A stretch of 64,000 nucleotides of DNA. Source: Mesorhizobium xinjiangense (GTDB lineage: Bacteria > Pseudomonadota > Alphaproteobacteria > Rhizobiales > Rhizobiaceae). The DNA lies in the NCBI RefSeq assembly GCF_009749525.1, contig NZ_WOAC01000005.1, forward strand, positions 124,001 to 188,000. The letters run 5' to 3'. The translations under genes were made by a program, and so were the position numbers. The notes beneath the pieces are model-generated. The model did no database searches and was not told the origin of the DNA. It saw nothing but the letters and a program-made list of their open reading frames with translations. This document shows, piece after piece, positions 18,455-26,886 of this stretch. The first letter of the stretch is position 1, and every line of letters starts with the position of its first letter.

Positions 18455-18478
18455 GCTTCAAACGTTTCCGTTTGAAGC
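18455..18478. promoter_or_regulatory. Perfect 10-bp hairpin upstream of dgoK
   Basis: GCTTCAAACG-TTTC-CGTTTGAAGC lies 34 bases before the small frame at 18513. It could be an operator for a sugar-acid regulator, a transcript hairpin, or an intergenic palindrome; a related GCTCAAACGGAAGCG stretch occurs near 624. Confidence 0.45.
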
Positions 18479-18512
18479 GAACGCGCGGTAGTCCAACCGG
18501 AGGAAGGTTTTC

Positions 18513-18590
18513 ATGCAGATTGTCGTGGGAATGGCCTTGTTCGCCGCCGGGCTCCGCGCGTCCGATCCCCTGATCGGAGGTCTTTCGTGA
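18513..18590 (+). CDS. Possible 25-residue leader peptide coupled to dgoK
   Basis: A short frame starts with ATG at 18513 behind a strong GGAGGAAGG site and ends with TGA at 18588-18590, overlapping the GTG start of dgoK at 18587. The peptide MQIVVGMALFAAGL... is mildly hydrophobic. The strong ribosome site and exact stop/start overlap suggest translational coupling. It is too short for any family, and chance is possible. Confidence 0.35.
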   Translation: MQIVVGMALFAAGLRASDPLIGGLS

Positions 18591-19549
18591 GCATCGCCGA
18601 GCGGGCGGCGATGGCCGCCGTCGACTGGGGCACGACCAGGCTGCGCATCTGGCTGCTCGACGCGGACGGCAACGTGCTCGGCGAGCGGCGTTCGGACGAG
18701 GGCCTGATGACGGTGGGGCCAGGGCCGGATCGGTTCGGCCCGGTGCTGGAGGCGCATCTGGGTGCGCTCGGCGCTCCGGCCGGGCTTGCCGCGGTCGTCT
18801 GTGGCATGGCGGGCGCCCGCCAGGGCTGGGTGGAGGCGCCTTATGTTTCGACGCCGGCGAGCGTCGGCGCAATCGCTGACGGTGCGGTTGCCGTGCCCGG
18901 CGCGCGGCGCCCGGTCTACATCCTGCCCGGTGTCGCGCAGCGCAGCCCGGACGCGCCGGACGTCATGCGGGGAGAGGAGACACAGATTGCCGGAATTGCG
19001 CGGGACCTCGCGGGCCGTGAGCGCCTCGTCTGCCTGCCCGGAACCCATTCGAAATGGGTGCACACCAAAGACGCCGCAATCGCCGGCTACCGGACCTTTC
19101 TGACCGGCGAACTGTTTTCGCTTCTGGCCGACCATTCGATCCTGCGTGATACGCTCGGTGATGCGCGCCGTGTTGCGCCCGACAGCCCGGCCTTCCGCGA
19201 CGCCTTGCTGCAGACACTTCGCGATCCGGCCGCGCTGAGCGCCCGGCTGTTTTCCATTCGCGCCGGCGGACTGCTCAACGGTCTTTCGGCGGGCGACGCG
19301 GCCGCCACATTGTCCGGCCTGCTGATCGGCACGGAGATCGCGTCGGCAACCGCCGCTTTGGACGCTGGCGACGCCGGTTCGGTCATCCTGCTCGCCTCGG
19401 GACCGCTTGGCGCGCTTTACGCAAAGGCGTTGACGCTGGGTGGAATAACGGTCGAGATTGCGGATGCGGACGGCGCCGCGCGCGCCGGATTGCTTGCGGC
19501 CGCGCGCCATCTCGGCATTCTTTCTCACCATGATCGGGGAACGGCATGA
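18587..19549 (+). CDS. dgoK: 2-dehydro-3-deoxygalactonokinase
   Basis: This 320-residue kinase phosphorylates 2-keto-3-deoxygalactonate in the DeLey-Doudoroff route. Family marks are the N-terminal phosphate loop AAVDWGTTRLRIWLLD, the substrate-contact stretch CLPGTHSKWV near residue 145, and GLLIGTEIAS. The GTG start has GGAGG six bases upstream. Its last four bases overlap the aldolase gene (ATGA), so the two are co-translated and catalyse consecutive steps. No galactonate dehydratase (dgoD) is in the window, so the pathway entry must be elsewhere, or substrate could come from D-galactose through other routes. Confidence 0.92.
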   Translation: MSIAERAAMAAVDWGTTRLRIWLLDADGNVLGERRSDEGLMTVGPGPDRFGPVLEAHLGALGAPAGLAAVVCGMAGARQGWVEAPYVSTPASVGAIADGAVAVPGARRPVYILPGVAQRSPDAPDVMRGEETQIAGIARDLAGRERLVCLPGTHSKWVHTKDAAIAGYRTFLTGELFSLLADHSILRDTLGDARRVAPDSPAFRDALLQTLRDPAALSARLFSIRAGGLLNGLSAGDAAATLSGLLIGTEIASATAALDAGDAGSVILLASGPLGALYAKALTLGGITVEIADADGAARAGLLAAARHLGILSHHDRGTA

Positions 19550-20187
19550 ACCGGATCGAATGGCCCTTCTTATCGCGCGGCCTCGTGGCCATTTTGCGCG
19601 GCGTAAGGCCCGATGAAGTCGTCGGCATTGCCGAAGCGATCGTCGAGGCCGGGATTGGCGCGATCGAGGTGCCGCTCAACTCGCCCGATCCCTTCCGCTC
19701 CATCGAGGCGCTGCGCATGGCGATGCCGGACGATGTTCTCGTCGGCGCCGGCACGGTGCTGGAGCAAGCCGATGTCGACCGTCTCATCGATGCTGGCGGC
19801 CGCCTGATGGTCAGCCCGAACATCGATGCGGACGTCATGCGGCGCTCGGTCGAACGCGGCATGGTGACCATGCCAGGCGTCTTCACGCCGAGCGAGGCGC
19901 TGCTGGCGGTGCGCCTGGGCGCCTCGGCGTTGAAATTCTTTCCCGCCGCGACCTTGCAGCCCGCCGGCATTTCCGCCATCCGCGCCGTGCTGCCGGCGGG
20001 GACCGTCATCGGCGCGGTGGGCGGCATTGGGGCAGATGATTTCGACCTGTTCCAGGATGCCGGAGTCTCGGTCTTCGGGCTGGGAAGCAGCCTTTACAAG
20101 GCCGGGCTTGACGCCGCCGAGGTCGGCCGGCGTGCCCGCGCCGCGGTTGAAGCCTGGGATCGGCTGACCAACAAGCAGCGCGGATAG
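19546..20187 (+). CDS. dgoA: 2-dehydro-3-deoxy-6-phosphogalactonate aldolase
   Basis: This 213-residue class I aldolase cleaves KDPGal to pyruvate and glyceraldehyde 3-phosphate. The TIM-barrel KDPG-aldolase family residues are present: Glu in IEVPLNSPDP near 40, the Schiff-base lysine in ALKFFPA near 127, and the phosphate-binding GAVGGIGADD loop near 155. Length fits DgoA (about 205). It overlaps dgoK by four bases. The Eda-type KDPG aldolase is the close alternative, but partnership with DgoK settles the call. Confidence 0.92.
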   Translation: MNRIEWPFLSRGLVAILRGVRPDEVVGIAEAIVEAGIGAIEVPLNSPDPFRSIEALRMAMPDDVLVGAGTVLEQADVDRLIDAGGRLMVSPNIDADVMRRSVERGMVTMPGVFTPSEALLAVRLGASALKFFPAATLQPAGISAIRAVLPAGTVIGAVGGIGADDFDLFQDAGVSVFGLGSSLYKAGLDAAEVGRRARAAVEAWDRLTNKQRG

Positions 20188-20424
20188 GATTCGAGAGCCG
20201 GCTGTTGCGGCCATTTCGACTCCGGATCGGAAGACGGACCTCCCACCGAGCAGTGCGCGCATCGCGGCAGCAATTATAGGCTGCCGCGAGCAAGCAAGGA
20301 TGACGGTATCAACTCGTATAAATTGTATTATGAAATGCATGCTATCTACAGTTGATAACATTGCTGGATTCAAGTACAGTCGAGTGCCCTGGCGGGGTGG
20401 CCAAACCGTAGGAGGAATTACTCC
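20188..20424. promoter_or_regulatory. AT-rich promoter region of the orphan secreted gene, with inverted repeat
   Basis: The second half of this gap is clearly richer in A+T than its surroundings. It contains a perfect 8-bp inverted repeat TATCAACT (20307-20314) and AGTTGATA (20350-20357), enclosing TATAAATTGTATTATG. A GTAGGAGGAA ribosome site precedes the next gene. This could be an operator or an imported promoter. Confidence 0.45.
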
Positions 20425-20961
20425 ATGTTCGGCATGCTGCATCCCGAGCGCGTCGCCGCAGTATGTGACCTTGCCACCGGCCTGTTTCTGGGTCTTGCGG
20501 CGGTCCCGCCCTCGGCCCAGGCCGTAGAGACGATCACCTGTACCGGCAGCATAAACACGACCTTCAGCCCGCCTATTACCCAAGAGCTGACAACCGTCAG
20601 CTTCTCCTCCGATGCAATCTATGTCCCATGCATATCGACTGTGCCTGGCATAACCGACGGAACCCACACCGCCGCGGGCCAGGTCACCCGATCGTGCCTG
20701 ACGCTGCCTGACGGATATCCGCAGGTTCTGACGATTGACTGGAACAACGGTCAGTCGAGTACGGCCCAACTCTCGGTGATAACAGGCATCGTCGGAGCGG
20801 TTTACACCGTGACCCAGGCCGGCACCATCACGGACGGCGCCTTTGAGGGGCGCGGCATCGTGCATCAACTCACCGCCCCATCGCTCGACATCACGCTGTG
20901 CACGTTGGGCTTGGGTGACTTGCCCGGAGTCAACTACACGATCGTCCTGGAGATCCTGTGA
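20425..20961 (+). CDS. Orphan secreted protein, 178 residues
   Basis: I cannot name a family with confidence. ATG at 20425 follows AGGAGGAATTACTCC. The N-terminus has a Sec-type signal, likely cut after PPSAQA near residue 32. The mature part is rich in T, S, V and I, has four cysteines and looks all-beta. The pattern TCTGSINTTFSPPIT..., TIDWNNGQSSTAQ..., VTQAGTITDGAFEGRG resembles small secreted proteins I recall from Streptomyces and relatives; this is memory, not a search. Codon use is less GC-biased than the neighbours and the upstream region is AT-rich, which fits horizontal transfer. It stands alone between dgoA and a LysE gene. Confidence 0.7.
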   Translation: MFGMLHPERVAAVCDLATGLFLGLAAVPPSAQAVETITCTGSINTTFSPPITQELTTVSFSSDAIYVPCISTVPGITDGTHTAAGQVTRSCLTLPDGYPQVLTIDWNNGQSSTAQLSVITGIVGAVYTVTQAGTITDGAFEGRGIVHQLTAPSLDITLCTLGLGDLPGVNYTIVLEIL

Positions 20962-21099
20962 GTATTCGGCTCGGGTCGGCATCCTTGGCCCTTTCGCCCT
21001 GATGCGAAGGGCCATGGATGGAGAACCGCCGCTTGACACCAACAAATCTCTCGACAAACCGCTCCCGGCGTGGATTGCTGCCCGTCGAGGGAGATTGAA

Positions 21100-21723
21100 A
21101 TGGCATTCGAAACCTGGGCCGCTTTTGCCGCGGCATCCGCGATCCTGCTGCTCATTCCCGGACCGACGATCCTGCTCGTCGTGTCCTATGCGCTCGGTCA
21201 GGGCTGGCGCACCGCACTGCCGATGGCGGCGGGCGTGGCGCTCGGCGACTTCACGGCGATGACGCTTTCCATGCTCGGTGTCGGCGCACTTCTCATGGCC
21301 TCGGCAACAGTCTTCACCATCCTCAAATGGATCGGTGCGGCCTATCTCGTCTATCTCGGCATCAAGCTTTTCCGTGCCGGTGGCACACTCGATGCCAAGC
21401 CGCGCACAACGGCGACACCGCCCGCCAAGATGCTCGGCCATGCCTGGCTGGTCACCGCGCTCAATCCGAAAAGCATCACATTCTTCGTCGCCTTCCTGCC
21501 GCAATTCATCGACCGCAGCGGCAGTTTCTGGACGCAGATGGCGATCTTCGAGACGACCTTCCTCGCCCTGGCTTTCGCAAATGCGCTTGCCTATGCGCTC
21601 GTTGCTTCGCGCGCCGGCCGCGCCGTCGCGAACCCGCGGCTGATGCGGCTTTTCAACCGGACCGGCGGGTCGCTGCTCGTCGGCGCGGGCGTGGCGACGG
21701 TGGCGGTGCGCTCGGGAAACTGA
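21100..21723 (+). CDS. LysE-family translocator
   Basis: This 207-residue protein has six hydrophobic segments and the LysE/RhtB signature LIPGPTILLVVSYALGQGW near residues 17-35, followed by ALNPKSITFFVAFLPQFI. Family members export amino acids or small metabolites across the inner membrane. ATG at 21100 has GGGAGA upstream; a start at 21070 is possible but would add residues before the first helix. It stands alone between the orphan secreted gene and the xyl genes. Substrate unknown. Confidence 0.9.
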   Translation: MAFETWAAFAAASAILLLIPGPTILLVVSYALGQGWRTALPMAAGVALGDFTAMTLSMLGVGALLMASATVFTILKWIGAAYLVYLGIKLFRAGGTLDAKPRTTATPPAKMLGHAWLVTALNPKSITFFVAFLPQFIDRSGSFWTQMAIFETTFLALAFANALAYALVASRAGRAVANPRLMRLFNRTGGSLLVGAGVATVAVRSGN

Positions 21724-21781
21724 GCGGGCTGATATTTACGCTCCTCAACGTGCACACACATGTGTTGTATCGCATGCCACT

Positions 21782-21810
21782 TGATTTTTTTTGAGAATCG
21801 AAAAAAATCA
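21782..21810 (+). terminator. T-rich hairpin after the LysE gene
   Basis: A perfect 10-bp arm pair, TGATTTTTTT and AAAAAAATCA, with a 9-base loop follows the LysE stop by about 60 bases. It looks like a terminator, possibly bidirectional. A palindrome ACACATGTGT at 21756-21765 lies just upstream. Confidence 0.5.
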
Positions 21811-21944
21811 GGAAACGAAGAATGCGGCACGGAATATCTCCGGTCGCTGGTTGCGATCCTGTCGGCGGTTGACGCCGCCGGGGCAAGGCTGAAAGCCGAT
21901 TGTCGCGAACGGTGTGCAATCGCCGGCGCGAGGGAGGAAGCACA

Positions 21945-23399
21945 GTGTATCTCGGGCTCGATCTCGGCACGTCTGGTGTCAAGGCGCTCGTCATCGACGA
22001 TGACCAGCGCGTCGTCGCCTCGGCGACCGGCGATCTCACCGTTTCGCGGCCGCATTCGGGCTGGTCGGAACAGGACCCTGCCGACTGGATCAGGGCGTGC
22101 GAAGCCGCACTCGATGCGCTGAAGGCATCGCATCGCGATGAACTTGCGGCGGTGTCCGGCATCGGCCTGTCGGGCCAGATGCATGGCGCGACGCTGCTTG
22201 ATGTTGAAGACCGTCCATTGCGGCCCTGCATCCTGTGGAACGACACGCGCAGCCACGCGGAAGCCAGCGAACTCGACGCCGATCCGGACTTCCGCCGCAT
22301 CACCGGCAACATCGTCTTTCCGGGCTTCACCGCGCCCAAGCTGGTCTGGATCAAGCGCAACGAGCCGGAGATCTTTTCCCGCGTGCGCAAGGTGCTTCTG
22401 CCGAAGGACTATTTGCGCCTTTGGCTCGCCGGCGAGCACATCTCGGACATGTCGGATTCGGCCGGCACGGCCTGGCTCGACGTCGAAAATCGCTTTTTCT
22501 CGGGCAAGCTGCTCAATGCGACCGACCTGAGCGAGGAGCAGATGCCGCGGCTGGTCGAAGGCACCGAGCCGGCGGGCGGACTGCGCGCCGAAATCGCCCA
22601 ACGCTTCGGCATGAAGCCGGGCATCGTGATCGCCGGAGGGGCGGGCGACAATGCAGCATCGGCCTGCGGCATGGGCGCGGTGCGGCCGGGCCAGGCCTTC
22701 GTGTCGCTGGGAACGTCGGGCGTTCTGTTTGCCGCCAACGGCGCCTATCTGCCCAATCCGCAAAGCGCGGTCCACACCTTCTGCCACGCCCTGCCGGGCG
22801 CCTGGCACCAGATGGGCGTCATCCTGTCGGCCACCGATTCGCTCAACTGGCTGTGCTCCATCACCGGCAGGAAGGCCGATGAACTGACCGGCGAGTTGGG
22901 CGATGAACTGAAGGCGCCGACCGGAGTGACCTTCCTGCCCTACCTGTCGGGCGAGCGCACGCCGCACAACGATGCCGCGATCCGCGGCGTGTTTTCGGGG
23001 CTCGCCCATCAAAGCGACCGGCCGGCGCTGACCCAGGCCGTTCTCGAAGGCGTGGCGTTCGCGTTCCGCGACAGTCTGGAGGCCCTGCGCGCCGCCGGCA
23101 CGGAACTGACCCGTGTCACCGCGATCGGCGGCGGTTCGCGCTCGCGCTACTGGCTCAAGTCCGTCGCAACGGCGCTGGACTTGCCCGTCGACATCCCCGC
23201 CGACGGCGATTTCGGCGCCGCCTATGGTGCGGCGCGCCTCGGGCTGATCGCGGCCGAGAGCGCCGATCCGCAGGCTGTCTGCACGCCGCCGGCCACCGCC
23301 GAGACCATCGAGCCGGAGCCGGCTCTTTCCGACGCCTATGCCCAGGCCTATGCCCGCTACCGGGCGCTTTACCCCGCCATCAAAGGAGTTGCCCCATGA
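21945..23399 (+). CDS. xylB: Xylulokinase
   Basis: This 484-residue FGGY kinase makes xylulose 5-phosphate. The N-terminal phosphate loop [16 protein letters not shown], the substrate stretch [13 protein letters not shown] near 78, the phosphate-binding [11 protein letters not shown] near 255 and the C-terminal [14 protein letters not shown] are all in place. I chose GTG 21945 with GGGAGGAAG upstream; an earlier in-frame start at 21900 has no site and adds a tail before the kinase fold. Its end overlaps the xylA start by four bases, so the two form a classic operon, here in the order xylB-xylA. Confidence 0.93.
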   Translation: MYLGLDLGTSGVKALVIDDDQRVVASATGDLTVSRPHSGWSEQDPADWIRACEAALDALKASHRDELAAVSGIGLSGQMHGATLLDVEDRPLRPCILWNDTRSHAEASELDADPDFRRITGNIVFPGFTAPKLVWIKRNEPEIFSRVRKVLLPKDYLRLWLAGEHISDMSDSAGTAWLDVENRFFSGKLLNATDLSEEQMPRLVEGTEPAGGLRAEIAQRFGMKPGIVIAGGAGDNAASACGMGAVRPGQAFVSLGTSGVLFAANGAYLPNPQSAVHTFCHALPGAWHQMGVILSATDSLNWLCSITGRKADELTGELGDELKAPTGVTFLPYLSGERTPHNDAAIRGVFSGLAHQSDRPALTQAVLEGVAFAFRDSLEALRAAGTELTRVTAIGGGSRSRYWLKSVATALDLPVDIPADGDFGAAYGAARLGLIAAESADPQAVCTPPATAETIEPEPALSDAYAQAYARYRALYPAIKGVAP

Positions 23400-24706
23400 G
23401 TACCGGATTTTTCGGTGACGTCGCCAGGATCGAGTATGAAGGTCCGGAGAGCACCAACCCGCTCGCCTACCGCTTCTACAATGCCGACGAGATGGTCATG
23501 GGCAAGCGGATGGAGGATCATCTGCGCTTTGCCGTCGCCTATTGGCATTCCTTTGCCTGGCCGGGCGGCGATCCCTTCGGCGGCCAGACCTTCGAGCGGC
23601 CCTGGTTCGGCGATACGATGGAGCTTGCAAAGCTCAAGGCCGACGTTGCGTTCGAGATGTTCTCGGCCCTCGGCGTGCCCTTCTTCTGCTTCCACGACGC
23701 CGACGTGCGCCCGGAAGGCGCCAGCCTTGCCGAAAGCATTTCGCGCCTCGACGAGATCGGCGACTATTTCGGCGGCAAGATGGAGGAAACCGGCGTCAAG
23801 CTGCTCTGGGGCACCGCCAATCTCTTCACCAACCGGCGCTACATGTCGGGTGCGGCGACCAATCCCGACCCGGACGTGTTCGCCTATGCGGCCGCCACCG
23901 TCAAAAGCTGCATCGACGTGACCAAGCGGCTCGGCGGCGAAAACTACGTCCTGTGGGGCGGGCGCGAGGGCTACGAGACGCTGTTGAACACCGACATGAA
24001 GCGCGAGCGCGAACAGGCCGGGCGCTTCCTGTCGATGGCGGTCGACTACGCAAAGACAATCGGCTTTACCGGCACGATCCTGATCGAGCCCAAGCCGCAG
24101 GAGCCGACCAAGCATCAGTACGACTACGACGTTGCCACGGTCTACGGCTTCCTCAAGGATTTCGGGCTCGAGAAGGACGTGAAGGTCAATATCGAGCAGG
24201 GCCACGCGATTCTTGCCGGCCATTCCTTCGAGCACGAATTGGCGCTCGCCAATGCGCTCGGCGTTTTCGGCTCCATCGACATGAACCGCAACGACTATCA
24301 GTCGGGTTGGGATACCGACCAGTTCCCCAACAACGTGCCGGAGATGGCGCTGGCCTATTACCACATCCTGCTCGGCGGCGGTTTCAAGACGGGCGGCACC
24401 AATTTCGACGCCAAGCTGCGCCGCCAGTCGCTCGACCCGCAAGACCTGCTCTACGCCCATATCGGCGGCATGGACTGCTGCGCGCGCGGCCTGAAGGCGG
24501 CGGCGAAGATGGTCGAGGACAAGGCGCTCGTCGAACCGCTGGAGCAACGCTATGCCGGCTGGGCTGGTGCGGAGGCAAAGGCGATGCTGGCCGGCGAGCG
24601 CACGCTGGACCAGATCGCCGAGCGTGCGGTCAGGGAGAAGCTCGATCCGCAGCCGGTCTCCGGGCGCCAGGAATATCTGGAGAATATCGTCAACCGCTAC
24701 GTCTGA
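23396..24706 (+). CDS. xylA: Xylose isomerase
   Basis: This 436-residue TIM-barrel enzyme converts D-xylose to D-xylulose with two divalent metals. Diagnostic stretches include [32 protein letters not shown] (catalytic His and Asp near 101-104), [14 protein letters not shown] and [19 protein letters not shown]. Length matches proteobacterial XylA. It is coupled to xylB by an ATGA overlap. A HAD phosphatase gene follows after 53 bases and could be co-transcribed. No xylR regulator or xylose ABC transporter is visible nearby. Confidence 0.96.
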   Translation: MSTGFFGDVARIEYEGPESTNPLAYRFYNADEMVMGKRMEDHLRFAVAYWHSFAWPGGDPFGGQTFERPWFGDTMELAKLKADVAFEMFSALGVPFFCFHDADVRPEGASLAESISRLDEIGDYFGGKMEETGVKLLWGTANLFTNRRYMSGAATNPDPDVFAYAAATVKSCIDVTKRLGGENYVLWGGREGYETLLNTDMKREREQAGRFLSMAVDYAKTIGFTGTILIEPKPQEPTKHQYDYDVATVYGFLKDFGLEKDVKVNIEQGHAILAGHSFEHELALANALGVFGSIDMNRNDYQSGWDTDQFPNNVPEMALAYYHILLGGGFKTGGTNFDAKLRRQSLDPQDLLYAHIGGMDCCARGLKAAAKMVEDKALVEPLEQRYAGWAGAEAKAMLAGERTLDQIAERAVREKLDPQPVSGRQEYLENIVNRYV

Positions 24707-24759
24707 GCGGGCGTTGCGCCATTTGACGGGATGCGGCCGCGGGATCAAACTTCGTCGTC

Positions 24760-25530
24760 ATGACCTGCGGCGTGCTCCTCGATCTGGCCGGTGTCGTCTA
24801 TGACGGCGAAAAGGCGGTGCCGGGCGCACTCGACGCGATCAAGCGGTTGCGCGCGGCCGGTCTGCCGGTGCGCCTCGTCTCCAACACGACGCGCTCGACC
24901 AAGGCGTCCGTGCTCGAGCGGCTGCGCGGCTTCGGACTCGATGTCGGCGAGGACGAGGCGTTCACGCCGGCGCGGGCGGCGGTCGGCTGGCTGAAGGCGA
25001 ACCGGCGCTCGCCGCATCTGCTCATCCATCCCGGCCTCGAGGCGGATTTTTCAGACCTGCCCCCGGGGCAGGGGCGTGCGGTCGTCGTCGGCGATGCCGG
25101 CGCGGCATTTGACTACGCCGCGCTCAACGCCGCCTTTCGTGCGCTCAGTGCGGGCGCGGATTTCCTGGCGCTCGCCGCCAACCGGTCCTTTCGCGATGCG
25201 GATGGCGAACTCAGTCTCGACGCCGGCCCCTTCGTCGCGGCGCTGGAATTCGCCGCCGGCCGCAAGGCGAGGGTGCTCGGCAAGCCGTCGCCGGAATTTT
25301 TCCGCGCCGCGCTTGCCAGCATGGATATTCTTGCGGCCGAGGCGGTCATGATTGGCGACGACGCCGAAAGCGATGTCGCCGGTGCGCTTTCGGCGGGGGT
25401 AGGGCAGGGCATTCTGGTGCGGACGGGAAAATACCGGCCGGGCGACGAGACACGCTTTTCGCCGCCGCCGAACTCCGTTGCCGACGATCTGGCGCAGGCC
25501 GTCGACCAACTGCTTGCGCAGACGCAATGA
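24760..25530 (+). CDS. HAD-IIA family phosphatase (HDHD2/LHPP-like)
   Basis: This 256-residue protein has the HAD motifs: LLDLAGVVYDG with nucleophile Asp8, VSNTTRST (motif II), LGKPSPEFF (motif III lysine) and MIGDDAESDVAGA (motif IV). Position +2 of motif I is Ala10 rather than Asp, as in the HDHD2/LHPP branch, where it is Ser or Ala. A cap domain lies between motifs II and III, typical of class IIA. It likely dephosphorylates a small phosphate ester; the placement after xylA suggests a sugar-phosphate housekeeping role, but this is inference. Confidence 0.85.
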   Translation: MTCGVLLDLAGVVYDGEKAVPGALDAIKRLRAAGLPVRLVSNTTRSTKASVLERLRGFGLDVGEDEAFTPARAAVGWLKANRRSPHLLIHPGLEADFSDLPPGQGRAVVVGDAGAAFDYAALNAAFRALSAGADFLALAANRSFRDADGELSLDAGPFVAALEFAAGRKARVLGKPSPEFFRAALASMDILAAEAVMIGDDAESDVAGALSAGVGQGILVRTGKYRPGDETRFSPPPNSVADDLAQAVDQLLAQTQ

Positions 25531-25671
25531 ACATATGACGCGCCTTGCTTGAACGTCTCTTCGCAACTGACTACGAGTACAGGATGAAGTGAGCAAGAGT
25601 CGCTTGACCGGCCGAACGCAGCGCAGCGCGCAGAGAGCCGGGACGACGCGCAGCAGGCCAAGCAGGGAGGA

Positions 25672-26886
25672 ATGATGCGGCAGACCTGGCGCTGGTTCGG
25701 GCCGGAAGACAAGGTGACGCTGGCGGACGCCCGCCAGGCCGGTGTCGAGGCGATCGTCACCGCGCTTCACCATGTGCCGACGGGCGCCATCTGGCATGCC
25801 GAGGAGATCGAAAAGCGGCAGAAGGAGGTGTCGTTCCACCCCGACGGTTCCCTGGCCCATCTCAGATGGGAGGTGGTGGAAAGCCTGCCGGTTTCCGAGG
25901 CGATCAAGACGCAGTCGGGCGATTGGCGGGCGCATCTGGTGCACTATCGCCGCAGCCTGGAAAACCTGGCGCGGGCCGGCATTCATGTCGTGTGCTACAA
26001 TTTCATGCCGGTGCTTGACTGGACCCGCACCGACCTTGCCTGGCGGGTCGGGCATGGCGGCACGGCGATGCGCTTCGACCTTATCGATTTTGCCGCTTTC
26101 GACATTCATATCCTGAAGCGCGAGGGCGCGGCCGAAGACTTCGATGACAATATTGTTTCGGCTACGCAACGACGCTTTGATGGCATGAGTGACGAGCGCA
26201 AGACGAAACTCGCCAGCAACGTCACGGCCGGCCTGCCGGGCGCGGTCGAAAGCTGGTCGCTCGAAGGGCTTGCTGTCCAGCTTGCCAACTATGACGGCAT
26301 CGGCCCGGAGCGGCTGCGCCGGCATCTGATCGATTTCCTGTCCGAGGTTGCGCCGCTGGCGGAAAAGCTCGGCATCAGGCTGTGTTGTCATCCCGACGAC
26401 CCGCCATTCCCGTTGCTCGGCCTGCCGCGCATCATGTCCACGGAGGCGGATTACAAGGGGATGCTCGACGCCGTGGACGTTCCGGCCAATGGCGTGACCT
26501 TCTGCACCGGTTCGCTGGGCGTGCGGCCCGACAACGATTTGCCCGCCATGGTGCGCAAGCTGGCCGATCGCATCCATTTCGTCCATTTGCGCAATGTCCG
26601 CCGCGATACCGAGGAAACGCCGTGCTCCTTCTTCGAGGACGAGCATCTGGGCGGCCAGGCCGACATGGTGGCGGTCGTGGCGGCATTGCGCGAGGAAGAG
26701 AAGCGTCGGCGCAACGCCGGGCGGGCCGATGCCGAAATTCCCATGCGGCCGGATCATGGGCAGGACATTCTCGACGACCTGACGCGCGGCGCACAGCCGG
26801 GTTATCCGGCGATCGGCCGGCTGAAGGGACTGGCGGAATTGCGCGGTGTCATGGCGGCGCTCGAATATAGGGACATGAATGCATGA
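25672..26886 (+). CDS. uxuA: D-mannonate dehydratase
   Basis: This 404-residue enzyme dehydrates mannonate to 2-keto-3-deoxygluconate in hexuronate use. The N-terminal MRQTWRWFGPEDKVTLADARQAG, the LVHYRRSLENLARAGIHVVCYNFMPVLDWTRTDL segment and LCCHPDDPPFPLLGLPRI, with FVHLRNVRRD downstream, are UxuA hallmarks and carry the metal ligands Cys and His. ATG 25672 (or 25675) follows GGGAGGAATG. Its end overlaps uxuB by four bases. The 141-base leader has no clear operator. Confidence 0.95.
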   Translation: MMRQTWRWFGPEDKVTLADARQAGVEAIVTALHHVPTGAIWHAEEIEKRQKEVSFHPDGSLAHLRWEVVESLPVSEAIKTQSGDWRAHLVHYRRSLENLARAGIHVVCYNFMPVLDWTRTDLAWRVGHGGTAMRFDLIDFAAFDIHILKREGAAEDFDDNIVSATQRRFDGMSDERKTKLASNVTAGLPGAVESWSLEGLAVQLANYDGIGPERLRRHLIDFLSEVAPLAEKLGIRLCCHPDDPPFPLLGLPRIMSTEADYKGMLDAVDVPANGVTFCTGSLGVRPDNDLPAMVRKLADRIHFVHLRNVRRDTEETPCSFFEDEHLGGQADMVAVVAALREEEKRRRNAGRADAEIPMRPDHGQDILDDLTRGAQPGYPAIGRLKGLAELRGVMAALEYRDMNA

